Part shown: positions 1 to 9,374 of the stretch, piece after piece
Layout of the letters: each line of letters begins with the position of its first letter
Numbering within the stretch: position 1 is the stretch's first letter
Assembly: GCA_934120715.1 (NCBI GenBank)
Contig: CAKOUW010000001.1
Location: 310,001-374,000 of the forward strand
Direction: 5' to 3'
Length of the DNA: 64,000 nt
Source: an uncultured Bacilli bacterium
Lineage (GTDB): Bacteria; Bacillota_I; Bacilli_A; RF39; UBA660
Made by a program: the position numbers and the translations under genes
Notes under the pieces: model-generated
Told to the model about the DNA's origin: nothing
Seen by the model: only the letters and a program-made list of their open reading frames with translations
The model's database searches: none

Positions 1-774
1 AATATTATCAATAACTATTTTATATATTTCTTCATCTAATGTATTTAAAAAGCCATGATTTACTAATTCTAGTTCTAGTATTTTAGATCTATTTTTACAT
101 ATTTTGAAAAACTCTTTATTCTCTTTATATAGTGGATCTGATGTACCTATAATTATTAGACATTTACTATTATTTTTATAGTTTTCATTTAAAAGAGGAA
201 AAATCTTGTTTTCACTTTTTGAATATGCAGAAAAGTATGTTTTTAAATTAGATATTAAATTGGCCCTGTAATAAATTTCATTTTCTTCTAGCATTTTCTT
301 ATATTTACCACCAACAGGGGGATAAAATAAAATCTTTTTATTTTTGCATTTAATATTAGCAATAATATTGGCACCAGATGATGCTCCCATTAAAATAATA
401 TTAGAAGTTTCTACGCCTTCTTCTTTTAATTTAGTAATTAAATATTTTATAGTTTTTTTAGCTAAAATATAAAGATTTCTATATGTTAGTTCATCATAAT
501 CAAGACTTATGATTAGAGTACCAGTTTTAATAGCTAAATCCTTACAAAAGTCATTTTTATTACTTGGCTTAGTTATTTTAGGATCCTCAGGTATATAAAT
601 AATTATTTTATCTATCTTTGATACTTTATTTGGATAAAATATTAATAATGGAGATAGATTATCCTCTAATACAATTCTATAATTAGAAATATTTTTTTTA
701 GAGATGGTTGGATGAATTATTTCGTGCACTGTTCTATATAGCCTATATTTATCTTCAACTTTATTATACGTCAT
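1..774 (-). CDS. alpha/beta hydrolase, C-terminus cut by window edge
   Basis: The frame is open to the left edge, so the C-terminus is missing; 258 codons are visible. A full Ser-Asp-His set can be read: the nucleophile elbow GASSG (Ser about residue 132), GTSDPLY (Asp about 213) and NHGF (His about 240). The stretch before the elbow (FCKDLAIKTGTLIISLDYD) resembles the hormone-sensitive-lipase/carboxylesterase group, but the HGGG oxyanion motif of that group is not recognisable, so the substrate cannot be named. I chose the ATG at 774 because GGTGAT lies four bases upstream, the spacing used by many genes here; an in-frame ATG at 780 is the alternative. It is probably a cytoplasmic esterase-like enzyme, since no signal peptide or membrane segment is visible. 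Confidence 0.7.
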   Translation of the reverse strand, partial: MTYNKVEDKYRLYRTVHEIIHPTISKKNISNYRIVLEDNLSPLLIFYPNKVSKIDKIIIYIPEDPKITKPSNKNDFCKDLAIKTGTLIISLDYDELTYRNLYILAKKTIKYLITKLKEEGVETSNIILMGASSGANIIANIKCKNKKILFYPPVGGKYKKMLEENEIYYRANLISNLKTYFSAYSKSENKIFPLLNENYKNNSKCLIIIGTSDPLYKENKEFFKICKNRSKILELELVNHGFLNTLDEEIYKIVIDNI

Positions 775-862
775 TAACATCACCATTTTAATTTTAACAT
801 AAATGAGTTAAGATAATTAGAAAAAACTAGTTACTTGACAGTATTTTAGATTATTTTACATA

Positions 863-1183
863 TTAATTATTTACGGCTTTATTTACTTCTTGGAAAATGG
901 AATTCATAATTTTATTAAAACCTTTTTCAATATAATTTGATATTTTCATACCCATATGAGATAAATTATTATTATAATTTTTTTCTTCTAATAAATAGTC
1001 TTTAGCATTAATCTTTTTTCCAGCAGAAACATCGGCTTCAAACCTTTTAATAGCATCTTCTGTTAAAGTTGTTTTTTTACTTTCTGTATATTCGTAGTAG
1101 CCACTCATTTGTGTGATATAAAGTGATAGAAATAATACTATTAAGGTTATGCCTAGAATTCTAATAATATTTTTACCCTTCAT
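863..1183 (-). CDS. small membrane protein, YqxA-like by position
   Basis: A 106-residue protein with one hydrophobic segment near the N-terminus (about residues 5-25) and a charged remainder, so probably anchored in the membrane with the bulk outside. The ATG at 1183 follows GGAGGTGAT by eight bases; the TTG nine bases further upstream would overlap this ribosome binding site and is less likely. The start overlaps the end of spoIIP by 11 bases, suggesting translational coupling. In Bacillus subtilis the gene after gpr-spoIIP is yqxA, a small membrane protein of similar size. The identification here rests on position and architecture, not on clear sequence similarity. Confidence 0.6.
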   Translation of the reverse strand: MKGKNIIRILGITLIVLFLSLYITQMSGYYEYTESKKTTLTEDAIKRFEADVSAGKKINAKDYLLEEKNYNNNLSHMGMKISNYIEKGFNKIMNSIFQEVNKAVNN

Positions 1184-2117
1184 TTTTTCCAATCACCTCC
1201 AAAAAGCAATCTGCAAAAGCAAGGGTAGAATTTAATACTTCTGATGGGGTATTATCTACTCCACCTATTTCAATTAAAATTGCTTGGGGAGAAAAATCTT
1301 GATTATAGACACCGTTTACTCCTACACCGCCTTTTTGATATATCCCTTTTGATAGACCGGGATATTTTTTATTCATCTCATCATTGATCATATTAGTAAA
1401 AGCAAGATTTTTTTCATAATTAGGATTTTCTAGACCAATTAAAAATATGGTTTTAGCATAACTTTTATCATTTATTTTAACGGTAGTTCTTTCCTTAGTT
1501 AGACTATCCCTATGAACATCAATAAAATATATTAGACTTGGATTATCATTTTTAGCCTTTTCCATTAGAATTCTACTTGCTTTATAACTATTGTTGTAAC
1601 GCCAATTATTTTGATTTAATACTTCTTTAATACTAGCTTCCTCAACTATAGTTTTATAATTATTTTTATTAAATACTTCTTCTAAAATGTAGTCATTCAT
1701 AGTAACAGTGGGTTTTATAGTAAAATCAATAAAAGTACTTCCACTATATTCTTCTGTTTGATGTGAATTATAAATATATATTAGAGGATCTGAGGTACTA
1801 TTATTATTAGATAAATTTTTATCTTTATTTTTTATTACTTCTATCTTTTGATCATAGTTATTTTCTATAAATAAAACGGGAGTATTAAGTGTTTCATTAA
1901 TAAATGATTTTAATTTCTTAGTTATAGTTGATTCTTTACTAGTATAATTATTACTATTTATTAGTAATTCAACAAATTCTTTATCAGTTATCTTAATACT
2001 TTGTCTATTAATAATTCTAAAGCTTATATAAATTCCTAGGCAAAACAAAAGAAGCAAAAATAATAATTTTAACTTTCTTTTTTTCTTGGCTTTTTTAGCT
2101 ATAAATTTTTTCTTCAT
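1173..2117 (-). CDS. spoIIP: stage II sporulation protein P
   Basis: SpoIIP is a peptidoglycan amidase/endopeptidase that works with SpoIID and SpoIIM to thin septal peptidoglycan and drive engulfment of the forespore. The 314-residue protein has a lysine-rich N-terminus and one membrane segment (about residues 17-34), followed by an extracytoplasmic domain. Family hallmarks are visible: IYNSHQTEEYSG (His about 119, Glu about 123), FIDVHRDS (His about 202) and a C-terminal ILIEIGGVDN, consistent with the zinc ligands and catalytic glutamate of the amidase fold. GGTGAT precedes the ATG. It lies 36 bases after gpr, as in Bacillus, and is shorter than the roughly 400-residue Bacillus protein because the linker after the membrane segment is short. 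Confidence 0.92.
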   Translation of the reverse strand: MKKKFIAKKAKKKRKLKLLFLLLLFCLGIYISFRIINRQSIKITDKEFVELLINSNNYTSKESTITKKLKSFINETLNTPVLFIENNYDQKIEVIKNKDKNLSNNNSTSDPLIYIYNSHQTEEYSGSTFIDFTIKPTVTMNDYILEEVFNKNNYKTIVEEASIKEVLNQNNWRYNNSYKASRILMEKAKNDNPSLIYFIDVHRDSLTKERTTVKINDKSYAKTIFLIGLENPNYEKNLAFTNMINDEMNKKYPGLSKGIYQKGGVGVNGVYNQDFSPQAILIEIGGVDNTPSEVLNSTLAFADCFLEVIGKNEG

Positions 2118-2153
2118 ACTATCACCATTATTATAATAGTATATAGGTTTTAA

Positions 2154-3176
2154 TTAATTTGTCGGATTAAATCTTTTATGAATACTTTTATTTATACCGT
2201 TTGCTATTAATAGGGATAATTTTTCTATTACAAAGTCAATTTCTTTGGGAGTTACCATTAGATTATAGCCTATTGGAGATAGGACTTCATATATTAATAA
2301 TTTTAAATCTTCTTCATTCAGAGTTCCAACCATGCCCAGTATTTTTTCTTTTAACTCTTTTGATAAATTAGTTTCATGAGCACTATAATCTTGATTGGAG
2401 TCTGTCACTAGTTTTAGTTTTACGTTGTCAATATTATCAATTTTATAGCTTATCTTTTTTAACATATACTTTAGGGTATCTCCTACTATTGTAACAGCAT
2501 CTACTATAGTTGGGACTCCTATAGCGATAACTGGAATATTTATGGTCTTTGGGCTTATTTCTTTTCTATCATTACCCACTCCACTGCCAGGGCTAATACC
2601 ACCAGTTGATATTTGAATTGTTTTGTTTACTCTTTCTATTGAAGATGAGGCTAGAGCATCTATAACGATTAATATATCGGCATTTATAGTAGTTACTAGG
2701 TTTTTAATCATGTCGCTTGTTTCTATACCTGTACTGCCGGTTACTTGTGGTTTAAAACTGCAAACTCTTTCATAGCCATCTTCTACTTCACCAATTTCAA
2801 ATAAATGATTAGTTACTAAAATACTGTCAATTACTTTAGGCCCTAGAGCATCAGGCGTTGATTTAGAATTACCAAGGCCTACTACTAAAATTTTCTTACC
2901 GGCTATTTTATAATTATCTAATATTTTTTTTAGTTCTGTTATTAATACTTCTTCTACCTTTTTAAAGTTATCTTTATCTGTTACATCCTTAAAAGTTATA
3001 GTGATATAATCACCACTATTTTTATTAAATTTCCCTTTATTACTATTATCTATTTTTAAGCTATCGACTTTAATACCGTCATAATCTGAATGATTGGCTT
3101 TATCACTTACATTATCCATTTCATCTAAAATAAGATCGGTTCTATAACTATATTTACTTAAATCTATACTATGCAT
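2154..3176 (-). CDS. gpr: germination protease GPR
   Basis: GPR starts degradation of the small acid-soluble spore proteins at germination and belongs to peptidase family A25. It is made as a zymogen that loses a short N-terminal propeptide; here the segment YRTDLILDE follows about ten residues that would be removed. Two aspartates in characteristic settings, STPDALGP (Asp about 109) and VIDALASSS (Asp about 173), match the spacing of the two essential aspartates of the family. Length (340 residues) is slightly below the Bacillus enzyme (about 370). The start has GGTGAT upstream. It is divergent from rpsT and followed by spoIIP, the Bacillus order. Its presence implies the organism makes SASP-containing spores. 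Confidence 0.93.
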   Translation of the reverse strand: MHSIDLSKYSYRTDLILDEMDNVSDKANHSDYDGIKVDSLKIDNSNKGKFNKNSGDYITITFKDVTDKDNFKKVEEVLITELKKILDNYKIAGKKILVVGLGNSKSTPDALGPKVIDSILVTNHLFEIGEVEDGYERVCSFKPQVTGSTGIETSDMIKNLVTTINADILIVIDALASSSIERVNKTIQISTGGISPGSGVGNDRKEISPKTINIPVIAIGVPTIVDAVTIVGDTLKYMLKKISYKIDNIDNVKLKLVTDSNQDYSAHETNLSKELKEKILGMVGTLNEEDLKLLIYEVLSPIGYNLMVTPKEIDFVIEKLSLLIANGINKSIHKRFNPTN

Positions 3177-3219
3177 AATATCACCTATTAATAATATTTC
3201 CTAAATTTGTTATTTTTAT

Positions 3220-3248
3220 TTGCATTTTTTTGTATTTTTTGATAGAAT
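3220..3248 (+). promoter_or_regulatory. rpsT promoter
   Basis: TTGCAT (3220-3225), a 17-base spacer and TAGAAT (3243-3248) form a good sigma-A-type promoter about 30 bases before the rpsT start. A GAGGTGA ribosome binding site follows. Confidence 0.7.
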
Positions 3249-3277
3249 TAATGTGTTTATAAAAGTGAGGTGAAAAA

Positions 3278-3541
3278 ATGCCAAATATTAAAAGTGCTAA
3301 AAAGCGTATGCGTTCAAATGCTAAAAAGACTGATGTAAATACTTTAGTTGTATCTAGTATGAGAACTGCTATTAAGAAGTTTGAAAAAGCTGTAAAAGCT
3401 GGTTCAAAAGATGAAGCTAGTAATTACTTAAATATAGCTATTCAAAGAATTGACAAAGCTATGTCTAGTGGGCTAATACATAAAAATAAAGCTGCCCGTT
3501 TAAAATCAAGATTAACAAAATCTAAAAATGTAATGGAATAA
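3278..3541 (+). CDS. rpsT: 30S ribosomal protein S20
   Basis: An 87-residue basic protein with the family start (MPNIKSAKKRMR) and the conserved ending in which KNKAARLKSRL binds 16S rRNA. S20 is a primary assembly protein that contacts the 5' domain of 16S rRNA and helix 44. The gene is monocistronic, with its own promoter (3220-3248) and a hairpin terminator directly after the stop codon. It is divergent from gpr, the arrangement found in Bacillus. Nothing unusual is seen. Confidence 0.97.
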   Translation: MPNIKSAKKRMRSNAKKTDVNTLVVSSMRTAIKKFEKAVKAGSKDEASNYLNIAIQRIDKAMSSGLIHKNKAARLKSRLTKSKNVME

Positions 3542-3566
3542 AAAACCAATATGGTTTTTTTCTTTT
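3541..3566 (+). terminator. rpsT terminator
   Basis: A short hairpin with arms AAAAACCA and TGGTTTTT and a three-base loop is followed by a T-rich run immediately after the rpsT stop codon. Confidence 0.75.
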
Positions 3567-3622
3567 TAGCTACTTTACTTATTTGTCGATATAAGTTACA
3601 ATTGAGTATATTAGGAGGCTGT

Positions 3623-4543
3623 ATGAAGAAAATAGCTACACTGGGATTATTATTAATATTATGTGGAATTATATTTCAGGAGAAAGAAAAGTTTTTAATT
3701 ATTTGGGATAAAATTAGTCCATGGGGAACTAATCATGAAGTGGTTTTAAATAAGAAGAATGAGTACTATAGAAACTATGATTTTGAATTTGTGCAAAATA
3801 CAGATAATTTTTCTCCTTATTGTAAGCAAGACATATATAATATATTCTATACCATTATAAATTCTGGAAATGAATCATTTACTTTTTATTGTCCAAAGGA
3901 TTATGAAGAATGTATTTCTGATGTTAAAGAATTGGCAAATGATCAATCAAAATTATCTGATATAAATAATTATGTTCATCCTTTTAATAGTTTTGAACAT
4001 ATAGAGACAGAATATGACACGACTGGTAGAATTACAGTTAGTATTACCAAAACATATAATGACAGTGAAATAAAAGCTATTAATGAAAAAGTTGATAGTG
4101 TTGCTAGTAGCATATTTAATTCTAATAATACTTTAGAAAAAAATATTACTTTAGCTCATGATTATATTATTAATAATAGTAAATATGATACTGATAGAAG
4201 TGATTTAGATATAGTTAATTATAAATCAGATATTGCTTATGGACCATTACTACAAGGATATGGAATATGCGGTGGATATACTGATGCTATGCAATTGTTT
4301 TTAGAAAAGCTTGGCGTTAAAAGTTATAGGGTATCAAGTGAAAAACATATTTGGAATGCAGTTAATCTAAACGATAATTGGTATAATTTAGACTTGACAT
4401 GGGATGATCCTGTTGTGTCTGATGGTAGTGATGCTTTGGAGTATAATTTCTTTTTAATATCAACTAAAAAAATGCTAGAGATTGAATCTACAGAGCATAA
4501 TTTTGATCAAACTGTTTATTATGAATTAAAAGCCACCGAATGA
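3623..4543 (+). CDS. secreted or anchored transglutaminase-like protein
   Basis: A 306-residue protein with an N-terminal hydrophobic segment (about residues 3-18, signal peptide or anchor; no lipobox) and a C-terminal transglutaminase-like domain. The cysteine protease-like triad is readable in order: YGICGGYTDAM (Cys), EKHIWNAV (His) and LDLTWDDPVV (Asp). Such bacterial domains usually act as proteases or peptide-crosslinking enzymes, often on the cell wall; the substrate here is unknown. The ATG at 3623 is preceded by AGGAGG at good spacing; an upstream in-frame ATG (3551) lies inside the rpsT terminator and is unlikely. It sits between the rpsT terminator and a bidirectional terminator shared with miaA. 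Confidence 0.82.
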   Translation: MKKIATLGLLLILCGIIFQEKEKFLIIWDKISPWGTNHEVVLNKKNEYYRNYDFEFVQNTDNFSPYCKQDIYNIFYTIINSGNESFTFYCPKDYEECISDVKELANDQSKLSDINNYVHPFNSFEHIETEYDTTGRITVSITKTYNDSEIKAINEKVDSVASSIFNSNNTLEKNITLAHDYIINNSKYDTDRSDLDIVNYKSDIAYGPLLQGYGICGGYTDAMQLFLEKLGVKSYRVSSEKHIWNAVNLNDNWYNLDLTWDDPVVSDGSDALEYNFFLISTKKMLEIESTEHNFDQTVYYELKATE

Positions 4544-4558
4544 TGGCTTTATTTTTTT
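4528..4558. terminator. bidirectional terminator
   Basis: Arms AAAGCCA and TGGCTTT flank the stop codon of the transglutaminase-like gene and run into T-rich sequence on the plus strand; on the minus strand the same hairpin follows the miaA stop and ends in TTTT. It can serve both convergent genes. Confidence 0.75.
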
Positions 4559-5421
4559 ATGTAATTATAAACTTCTTCTATCGTTTCATTAAAATTAATG
4601 AAATTTACATCAAACCACTTAACAGTAAATTGATTTCTAAAAAAAGTATATTGTCTTTTAGCATATCTTCTAGAATCTAATTTTACTTTCTCCACTGTTT
4701 TATCTAGTGATTCATCTTCAAATAGATAATTATAAAATTCTTTATAGCCTATAGCTTGGTTTAGAATTCTAGATGTCTTATATTCGTCTTTTAAACTTTT
4801 TATTTCCTCTAATAAACCATTATCTATCATTTGATCTACTCTTTTATTAATTCTATCATATAGTACTTCTCTTTCTGTTGTAAGACCTATAACTTTTATA
4901 GGATATAGTGGTGTGTCTTTGCCATTAGTAACTTCACTATTATTTTCATATTTATTTAGCTGTCTAATTAATCTTTTTCTGTTATTTATATGAATATCAA
5001 TATTTTCATTATACTCTTTTAATTTATTCATTATTTCTAAGTTAGTTAAATTATCATATGAGTTGGCTATTGATTCTTTTTCAAATCTATAGTCATATAG
5101 GGCTGCTTTTATATAAAGGCCTGTACCTCCGACTATGATAATTCTTTTACCTCTTTTTGATATTTCTTCTATTTTTTGGCGTACTTGTTTTTGATATTCA
5201 TATACAGAATACAGATCTTTAGGATCACATATATCAATTAAATGATGAGGGATGTTCTTTCTTTCTTCTACTGTTGGTTTAGCACTACCTATATTAAGTT
5301 TTTTATAGATAGCAACTGAATCACCATTAATAATTTCAGCATCTATTTTTTTAGCTAATTCAACACTTAATTTTGTTTTACCAACACCAGTTGGTCCTAC
5401 TATAACAATTATATCTTTCAT
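4549..5421 (-). CDS. miaA: tRNA dimethylallyltransferase
   Basis: MiaA transfers a dimethylallyl group to N6 of adenosine 37 in tRNAs that read codons starting with U. The P-loop GPTGVGKTKL is at residues 8-17, followed by the substrate-binding motifs INGDSVAIYKKL and GSAKPT and by HHLIDICDP. The C-terminus keeps the RRYAKRQYTFFRNQ region of the family. Length (290 residues) is normal. It follows mutL by 11 bases and the two are likely co-transcribed, a common pairing in Firmicutes. MiaA gives the substrate for MiaB-type methylthiolation; the methylthiotransferase in this window (52.1-53.4 kb) is of the MtaB type instead. Confidence 0.95.
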   Translation of the reverse strand: MKDIIVIVGPTGVGKTKLSVELAKKIDAEIINGDSVAIYKKLNIGSAKPTVEERKNIPHHLIDICDPKDLYSVYEYQKQVRQKIEEISKRGKRIIIVGGTGLYIKAALYDYRFEKESIANSYDNLTNLEIMNKLKEYNENIDIHINNRKRLIRQLNKYENNSEVTNGKDTPLYPIKVIGLTTEREVLYDRINKRVDQMIDNGLLEEIKSLKDEYKTSRILNQAIGYKEFYNYLFEDESLDKTVEKVKLDSRRYAKRQYTFFRNQFTVKWFDVNFINFNETIEEVYNYIKK

Positions 5422-5432
5422 GTTTACTCCTT

Positions 5433-7205
5433 CTAGTCTAGTGATCTTTTAAATAGTTTTTCTAGATCATACTTTGTATAAGTAATTATTGTTGGTCTAC
5501 CATGAGGACAAGTAAAGGGATTTTCACATTTTCTTAGAGTGTTTAGTAAATAAACTTGATCATCATAGGAAATATAATCATTGGCTTTTATTGACATTCT
5601 ACAAGCCATAGTAGCAGCCATTCTCCAGACAAACATATCAAAGTCAAAGTCTTCTTTTTGACAGACGATATCAACAACTTGTCTAATACATTCTTCAGCT
5701 ATATCCCTTGAAATCCAGGATGGATGAGTTCTAACAATTATTGTGTTATGGCCAAACGCTTCAGTCATAAAACCATACTTTTCTAGTAAGTCAAAGTTTT
5801 TTTGAACTATTAAGAACTCATTAGTTGGAAGTTCTATTTTTATAGGTATTAATAAATCTATAATAACTAGTTTTTCTTTTAGGGACTTTAAAACCTTCTC
5901 ATAGTTAATTCTTTCAGCAGCAGCATGCTGATCTATAATATACATGCCATCTTCATTTTCAGCAATTATATAAGTAAGATAAACTATACCTCTTGGTGTC
6001 ATTTCTTTAATTCGATATTGACTTTTGACTACTGGTTCAGCATCTTCCGACTCTTCTTCAATACTTGGTGTATAACTTTCGTTATTATCAGATACAGTAA
6101 AATCTAATTTTATTTCTTCATAACTAGTAGTATCTTCATTACTAGTATTTAGATCTGTATTTATTTGATTTCTTACTTCATTAACAGATGAGAAGTCTCT
6201 TACAGATATTGTTGGAATTAGAGTTAATTCTTTTAGCTTTTTTTGAATCATTTCTTCAATAAGCATTTTTAAAGTATCCATTTTAGAGAATTTTATATCC
6301 ATTTTAGTAGGATGAATATTTATATCTATTAGTATTGGATCTACATCTATATTTAGAACTATTATTGGGAATTTGTCCTTAGGAATATAGGTGTGATAAC
6401 ATTCAACTATTATTTTGTTAAGTTCATTGTTTTTGATTACACGACCATTTACTAAAGTGGTAATTGCTGAACGATTGCTTTTGGTTACTTCTGGATATGA
6501 TATATAACCACTGACATAATAGTCATCATTTTCTCCGGATACATCTATCATTTTTTTGGTAATGTCAGCTCCATATATTTCATAAATTACTTTTAATAAG
6601 TCTCCACTTCCGTCAGTAGATAGGAGCGTTTTATCATTGTTTTGTAAAGTGAATTTTATATTTGGAAATGATAGAGCCATTTTATTTACATAGTCTACAA
6701 TATTAGCTAATTCCACATATAAGTTTTTTAAATACTTTAATCTAACAGGGGTATTATAAAATAAATCTGAAACAGTTATTGTCGTTCCTTTTTGGAGGTC
6801 TCCCCTTTCAACTTTCATGTTTTCTCCGCCTTGAAGAGTTACTATAGTACCTAGATTACCATCAGAGGTCTTTAATTTTACATTAGAAACTGACGCTATA
6901 GAGGGTAAAGCTTCACCTCTAAAGCCTAATGATTCAATATAGAATAAGTCATCAACATTTTTTAATTTGGACGTAGCATGCCTTAAAAAAGCCATTTTAG
7001 CATCTTCTTCATCCATTCCTATTCCATTATCTGCAACTTCTATTTCTTTAACACCAGAATCTATTAGTTTTATAGTTATTTCATCTGCTTTAGCATCAAT
7101 AGAATTTTCAACTAGTTCTTTAACAACATTCATTGTCTTTTCAACTACTTCTCCAGCAGCTATTTTGTTAGCAAGAACTTCATCCATTACTTTTATTTTA
7201 CTCAT
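5433..7205 (-). CDS. mutL: DNA mismatch repair protein MutL
   Basis: MutL couples mismatch recognition by MutS to strand incision. The N-terminal GHKL ATPase is intact: ELVENSIDA, DNGIGM, and GFRGEAL followed by SI. The C-terminal domain carries the endonuclease motifs of MutL proteins from bacteria lacking MutH: DQHAAAERINYE (about residues 425-436), ACRMSIKA and CPHGRPT. This protein should therefore nick DNA itself in a metal-dependent way. Length (590) is typical. AGAGGT precedes the ATG. It lies between uvrC and miaA; no mutS is visible in the window. Confidence 0.96.
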   Translation of the reverse strand: MSKIKVMDEVLANKIAAGEVVEKTMNVVKELVENSIDAKADEITIKLIDSGVKEIEVADNGIGMDEEDAKMAFLRHATSKLKNVDDLFYIESLGFRGEALPSIASVSNVKLKTSDGNLGTIVTLQGGENMKVERGDLQKGTTITVSDLFYNTPVRLKYLKNLYVELANIVDYVNKMALSFPNIKFTLQNNDKTLLSTDGSGDLLKVIYEIYGADITKKMIDVSGENDDYYVSGYISYPEVTKSNRSAITTLVNGRVIKNNELNKIIVECYHTYIPKDKFPIIVLNIDVDPILIDINIHPTKMDIKFSKMDTLKMLIEEMIQKKLKELTLIPTISVRDFSSVNEVRNQINTDLNTSNEDTTSYEEIKLDFTVSDNNESYTPSIEEESEDAEPVVKSQYRIKEMTPRGIVYLTYIIAENEDGMYIIDQHAAAERINYEKVLKSLKEKLVIIDLLIPIKIELPTNEFLIVQKNFDLLEKYGFMTEAFGHNTIIVRTHPSWISRDIAEECIRQVVDIVCQKEDFDFDMFVWRMAATMACRMSIKANDYISYDDQVYLLNTLRKCENPFTCPHGRPTIITYTKYDLEKLFKRSLD

Positions 7206-7239
7206 ATGTACCTCTTCTTTTATCTGTAATTAAACTTAA

Positions 7240-9015
7240 TCAAATCTCTTTTAAATAATTATATAAGTTTTTGGCAACTTCATCTGATAAAACTTCTTTT
7301 AAATCATCTATAGATGCCTCTTTCATCTTTTTTAGAGATCCAAACTTTTTAATTAATTCTTTTCTTCTTACTTCCCCTATTTGTGGGACAACATCTAATA
7401 CTGAAGATAGTAGTCCTTTAGCTTTAATATTTCTATGATAACTTATAGCATATCTATGTACTTCTTCTTGAATTTTACTGAAAAATAGAAATAGATTACT
7501 GTCAGAGGAAATATTTAGAATATTACCATCTTCATCTATGATACTACTAGTTCTATGTTTATCATTTTTTACTAGGCCAATTATTCTAATATTTAGACCG
7601 AGTGAAGATATTATTTCTTTAGCTACATTAACCTGGGTTATTCCCCCATCCATAACGATAAGATCCGGCTTTTGTAAGTTTTCCATTAATACTTTATAGT
7701 ATCTTCTATATAATACTTCTCTCATGGCACTTAAATCGTCTTTAACATCTGATTGTATTCTATATTTTCTATATTCATCTTTTAATGGTAAGAAGTCTTC
7801 ATATACAACCATACCACCTACATAGAAAGTTCCAAATAAATGTGAGTTATCAAATGACTCCATTCTGGATACAGAATCTGTATTTAAAAGCTTTTTTAAT
7901 TCATCTAGGGCTTTATATCTAATATCATCACTCTTCTTTAGGGACTCTTCTTCTTCATGTAATACTTCTTTAGCATTTTCTCGAGCTAGATCAAGAAGAT
8001 TTTTCAATTTCCCTTTTTGAGGTGAAAAGACTTTTATATTTAAATAATTACTTAATAGTGTAGAATCAAGATCATCTGGAATTAATAACTCTTTTGGTAA
8101 AAGACCATCTTTCTCATAAAATTTTAAGATAAATTCTATCATTTGTTCTGATACATCAATATCACTACTTATAATTGTTTTGTCTCTTCCTACTAGTAGA
8201 CCATTTCTAATAAAAAAGACTTGAATTGATAAATAGTTATTATCTTGATAATAGTTTACTAAATCAAAATTATGATTACTGTTTAGATCTATTTTTTGTT
8301 TTCTTAAAGTGATATCAATATCGTCTAAAGTATTTTTTAATTCTAAGGCTCTTTCATAATTTAAATTTAGACTAGCTTTTTCCATTTCAGTTTTTATTTT
8401 TTCTTTTATGAGCGTACAGTCTCCTTTTAAGAATGATACAATTTCTTTAGTCATTTTATTAATTACATTTTCATCCACTTTATTTGTACAATATCCTAAG
8501 CATTCATTAATATGATAGTAAAGACAAGGACTCTTCTTTAGAGTTTCACACTTTCGAAGTGGATATAGTCTATTTAGCATATTAACGGTTTTTCTAGCAG
8601 CCATGACGTTGGGATATGGACCGTATAAGTAATTTAATTTTCTTTTTCTTTTAACATTACGTACAACACGTAATCTTGGATATTTTTCTTTAGTTAATTC
8701 AATATATGGATAGGTCTTATCATCCGTTAACATTATGTTATACTTAGGATCATATTTTTTTATTAAGGTTATTTCTAGAATTAGGGATTCTAATTCTGTT
8801 GATGTAACAATATATTCAAAATCATCTATATCTTCTACAAGCATTCTAGTCTTACCAGTTACTCTACCCGTAAAGTAACTTTTAAGTCTATTTTTTAGGT
8901 TTTTGGCTTTACCAACATATATTATAACGCCATCTTTATTTTTCATTTGATAACTACCAGGTTTATTTGGAACTAAAGCCAATTTTTCTTTAAAGTCTTT
9001 CACTCGTATCACCAC
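7240..9015 (-). CDS. uvrC: excinuclease ABC subunit C
   Basis: UvrC makes both incisions in nucleotide excision repair. The N-terminal GIY-YIG nuclease domain is recognisable (PGSYQMKN, YVGKAKNLKNRL), followed by a Cys-rich stretch (CPYLYYHINE-type, with CLGYC), a UVR domain (YERALELKNTL), the RNase H-like second nuclease domain (ESFDNSHLFGTFYVGGMV) and tandem helix-hairpin-helix motifs at the C-terminus (VPQIGEVRRKELIKKFGS). Length is 591 residues, normal for the family. It is 34 bases upstream of mutL, so repair genes uvrC-mutL-miaA probably form one transcript. GGTGATA lies before the ATG. Confidence 0.96.
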   Translation of the reverse strand: MVIRVKDFKEKLALVPNKPGSYQMKNKDGVIIYVGKAKNLKNRLKSYFTGRVTGKTRMLVEDIDDFEYIVTSTELESLILEITLIKKYDPKYNIMLTDDKTYPYIELTKEKYPRLRVVRNVKRKRKLNYLYGPYPNVMAARKTVNMLNRLYPLRKCETLKKSPCLYYHINECLGYCTNKVDENVINKMTKEIVSFLKGDCTLIKEKIKTEMEKASLNLNYERALELKNTLDDIDITLRKQKIDLNSNHNFDLVNYYQDNNYLSIQVFFIRNGLLVGRDKTIISSDIDVSEQMIEFILKFYEKDGLLPKELLIPDDLDSTLLSNYLNIKVFSPQKGKLKNLLDLARENAKEVLHEEEESLKKSDDIRYKALDELKKLLNTDSVSRMESFDNSHLFGTFYVGGMVVYEDFLPLKDEYRKYRIQSDVKDDLSAMREVLYRRYYKVLMENLQKPDLIVMDGGITQVNVAKEIISSLGLNIRIIGLVKNDKHRTSSIIDEDGNILNISSDSNLFLFFSKIQEEVHRYAISYHRNIKAKGLLSSVLDVVPQIGEVRRKELIKKFGSLKKMKEASIDDLKEVLSDEVAKNLYNYLKEI

Positions 9016-9070
9016 TACAATTGTACTAAATTTTAAGATGATAGTCTATATTTACTTAATTATTCCAAGA

Positions 9071-9099
9071 AAAAAACAGTACATAAGTATATACTGTTA
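9071..9099 (-). terminator. terminator after yneF
   Basis: On the minus strand, arms ACAGTA and TACTGT overlap the yneF stop codon and are followed by a run of seven T. This closes the tkt-sirA-yneF group before uvrC. Confidence 0.65.
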
Positions 9100-9306
9100 T
9101 TGATATTTTTCCATGGCTTTCATCATTTGATTTATTTGTTTTTGATTTGGTTTTCTCCCCATTTGCATCATTAAAGCCTTTATCATATCTTCATTAATAG
9201 GTGGGTTTTTCTTTAGATACTTCTGCATAAAGTATTTAGCTAGAAAAAAGCCTATTACTAGTCCTAATATTAAACCTATTAAAACCATTAATATATCATG
9301 TAGCAT
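9097..9306 (-). CDS. yneF: YneF (UPF0154) membrane protein
   Basis: A 69-residue protein with one N-terminal membrane helix (about residues 5-24, rich in Gly/Leu/Ile) and the signature of the UPF0154 family: FFLAKYFMQKYLKKNPPINE followed by an MMMQMG-like core (LMMQMGRKPNQKQINQMM). The function of the family is unknown. The gene lies just after a sirA homologue and tkt, which is the Bacillus subtilis order tkt-sirA-yneF, supporting the identification. An ATG with a GGAGATGA ribosome binding site upstream is used. Confidence 0.9.
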   Translation of the reverse strand: MLHDILMVLIGLILGLVIGFFLAKYFMQKYLKKNPPINEDMIKALMMQMGRKPNQKQINQMMKAMEKYQ

Positions 9307-9374
9307 AATTTCATCTCCTTTACTATATTCTACTAAATTTAGAGTTGTAAAACAAGATGTTTATTAATTATATG

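Noticed and set aside
835..863. TTGACA on the plus strand as a promoter
   Set aside because: The -10 at 17 bases is poor (ACATAT) and it would only read into antisense of the YqxA-like gene.
3551..3622. N-terminal extension of the transglutaminase-like protein
   Set aside because: The upstream ATG lies in the rpsT terminator, whereas 3623 has an AGGAGG site at good spacing.
4541..4543. TGA read as Trp, as in Mycoplasma
   Set aside because: TGA ends the transglutaminase-like gene next to a terminator, and Trp is coded by TGG in conserved places such as in thioredoxin WCGPC.
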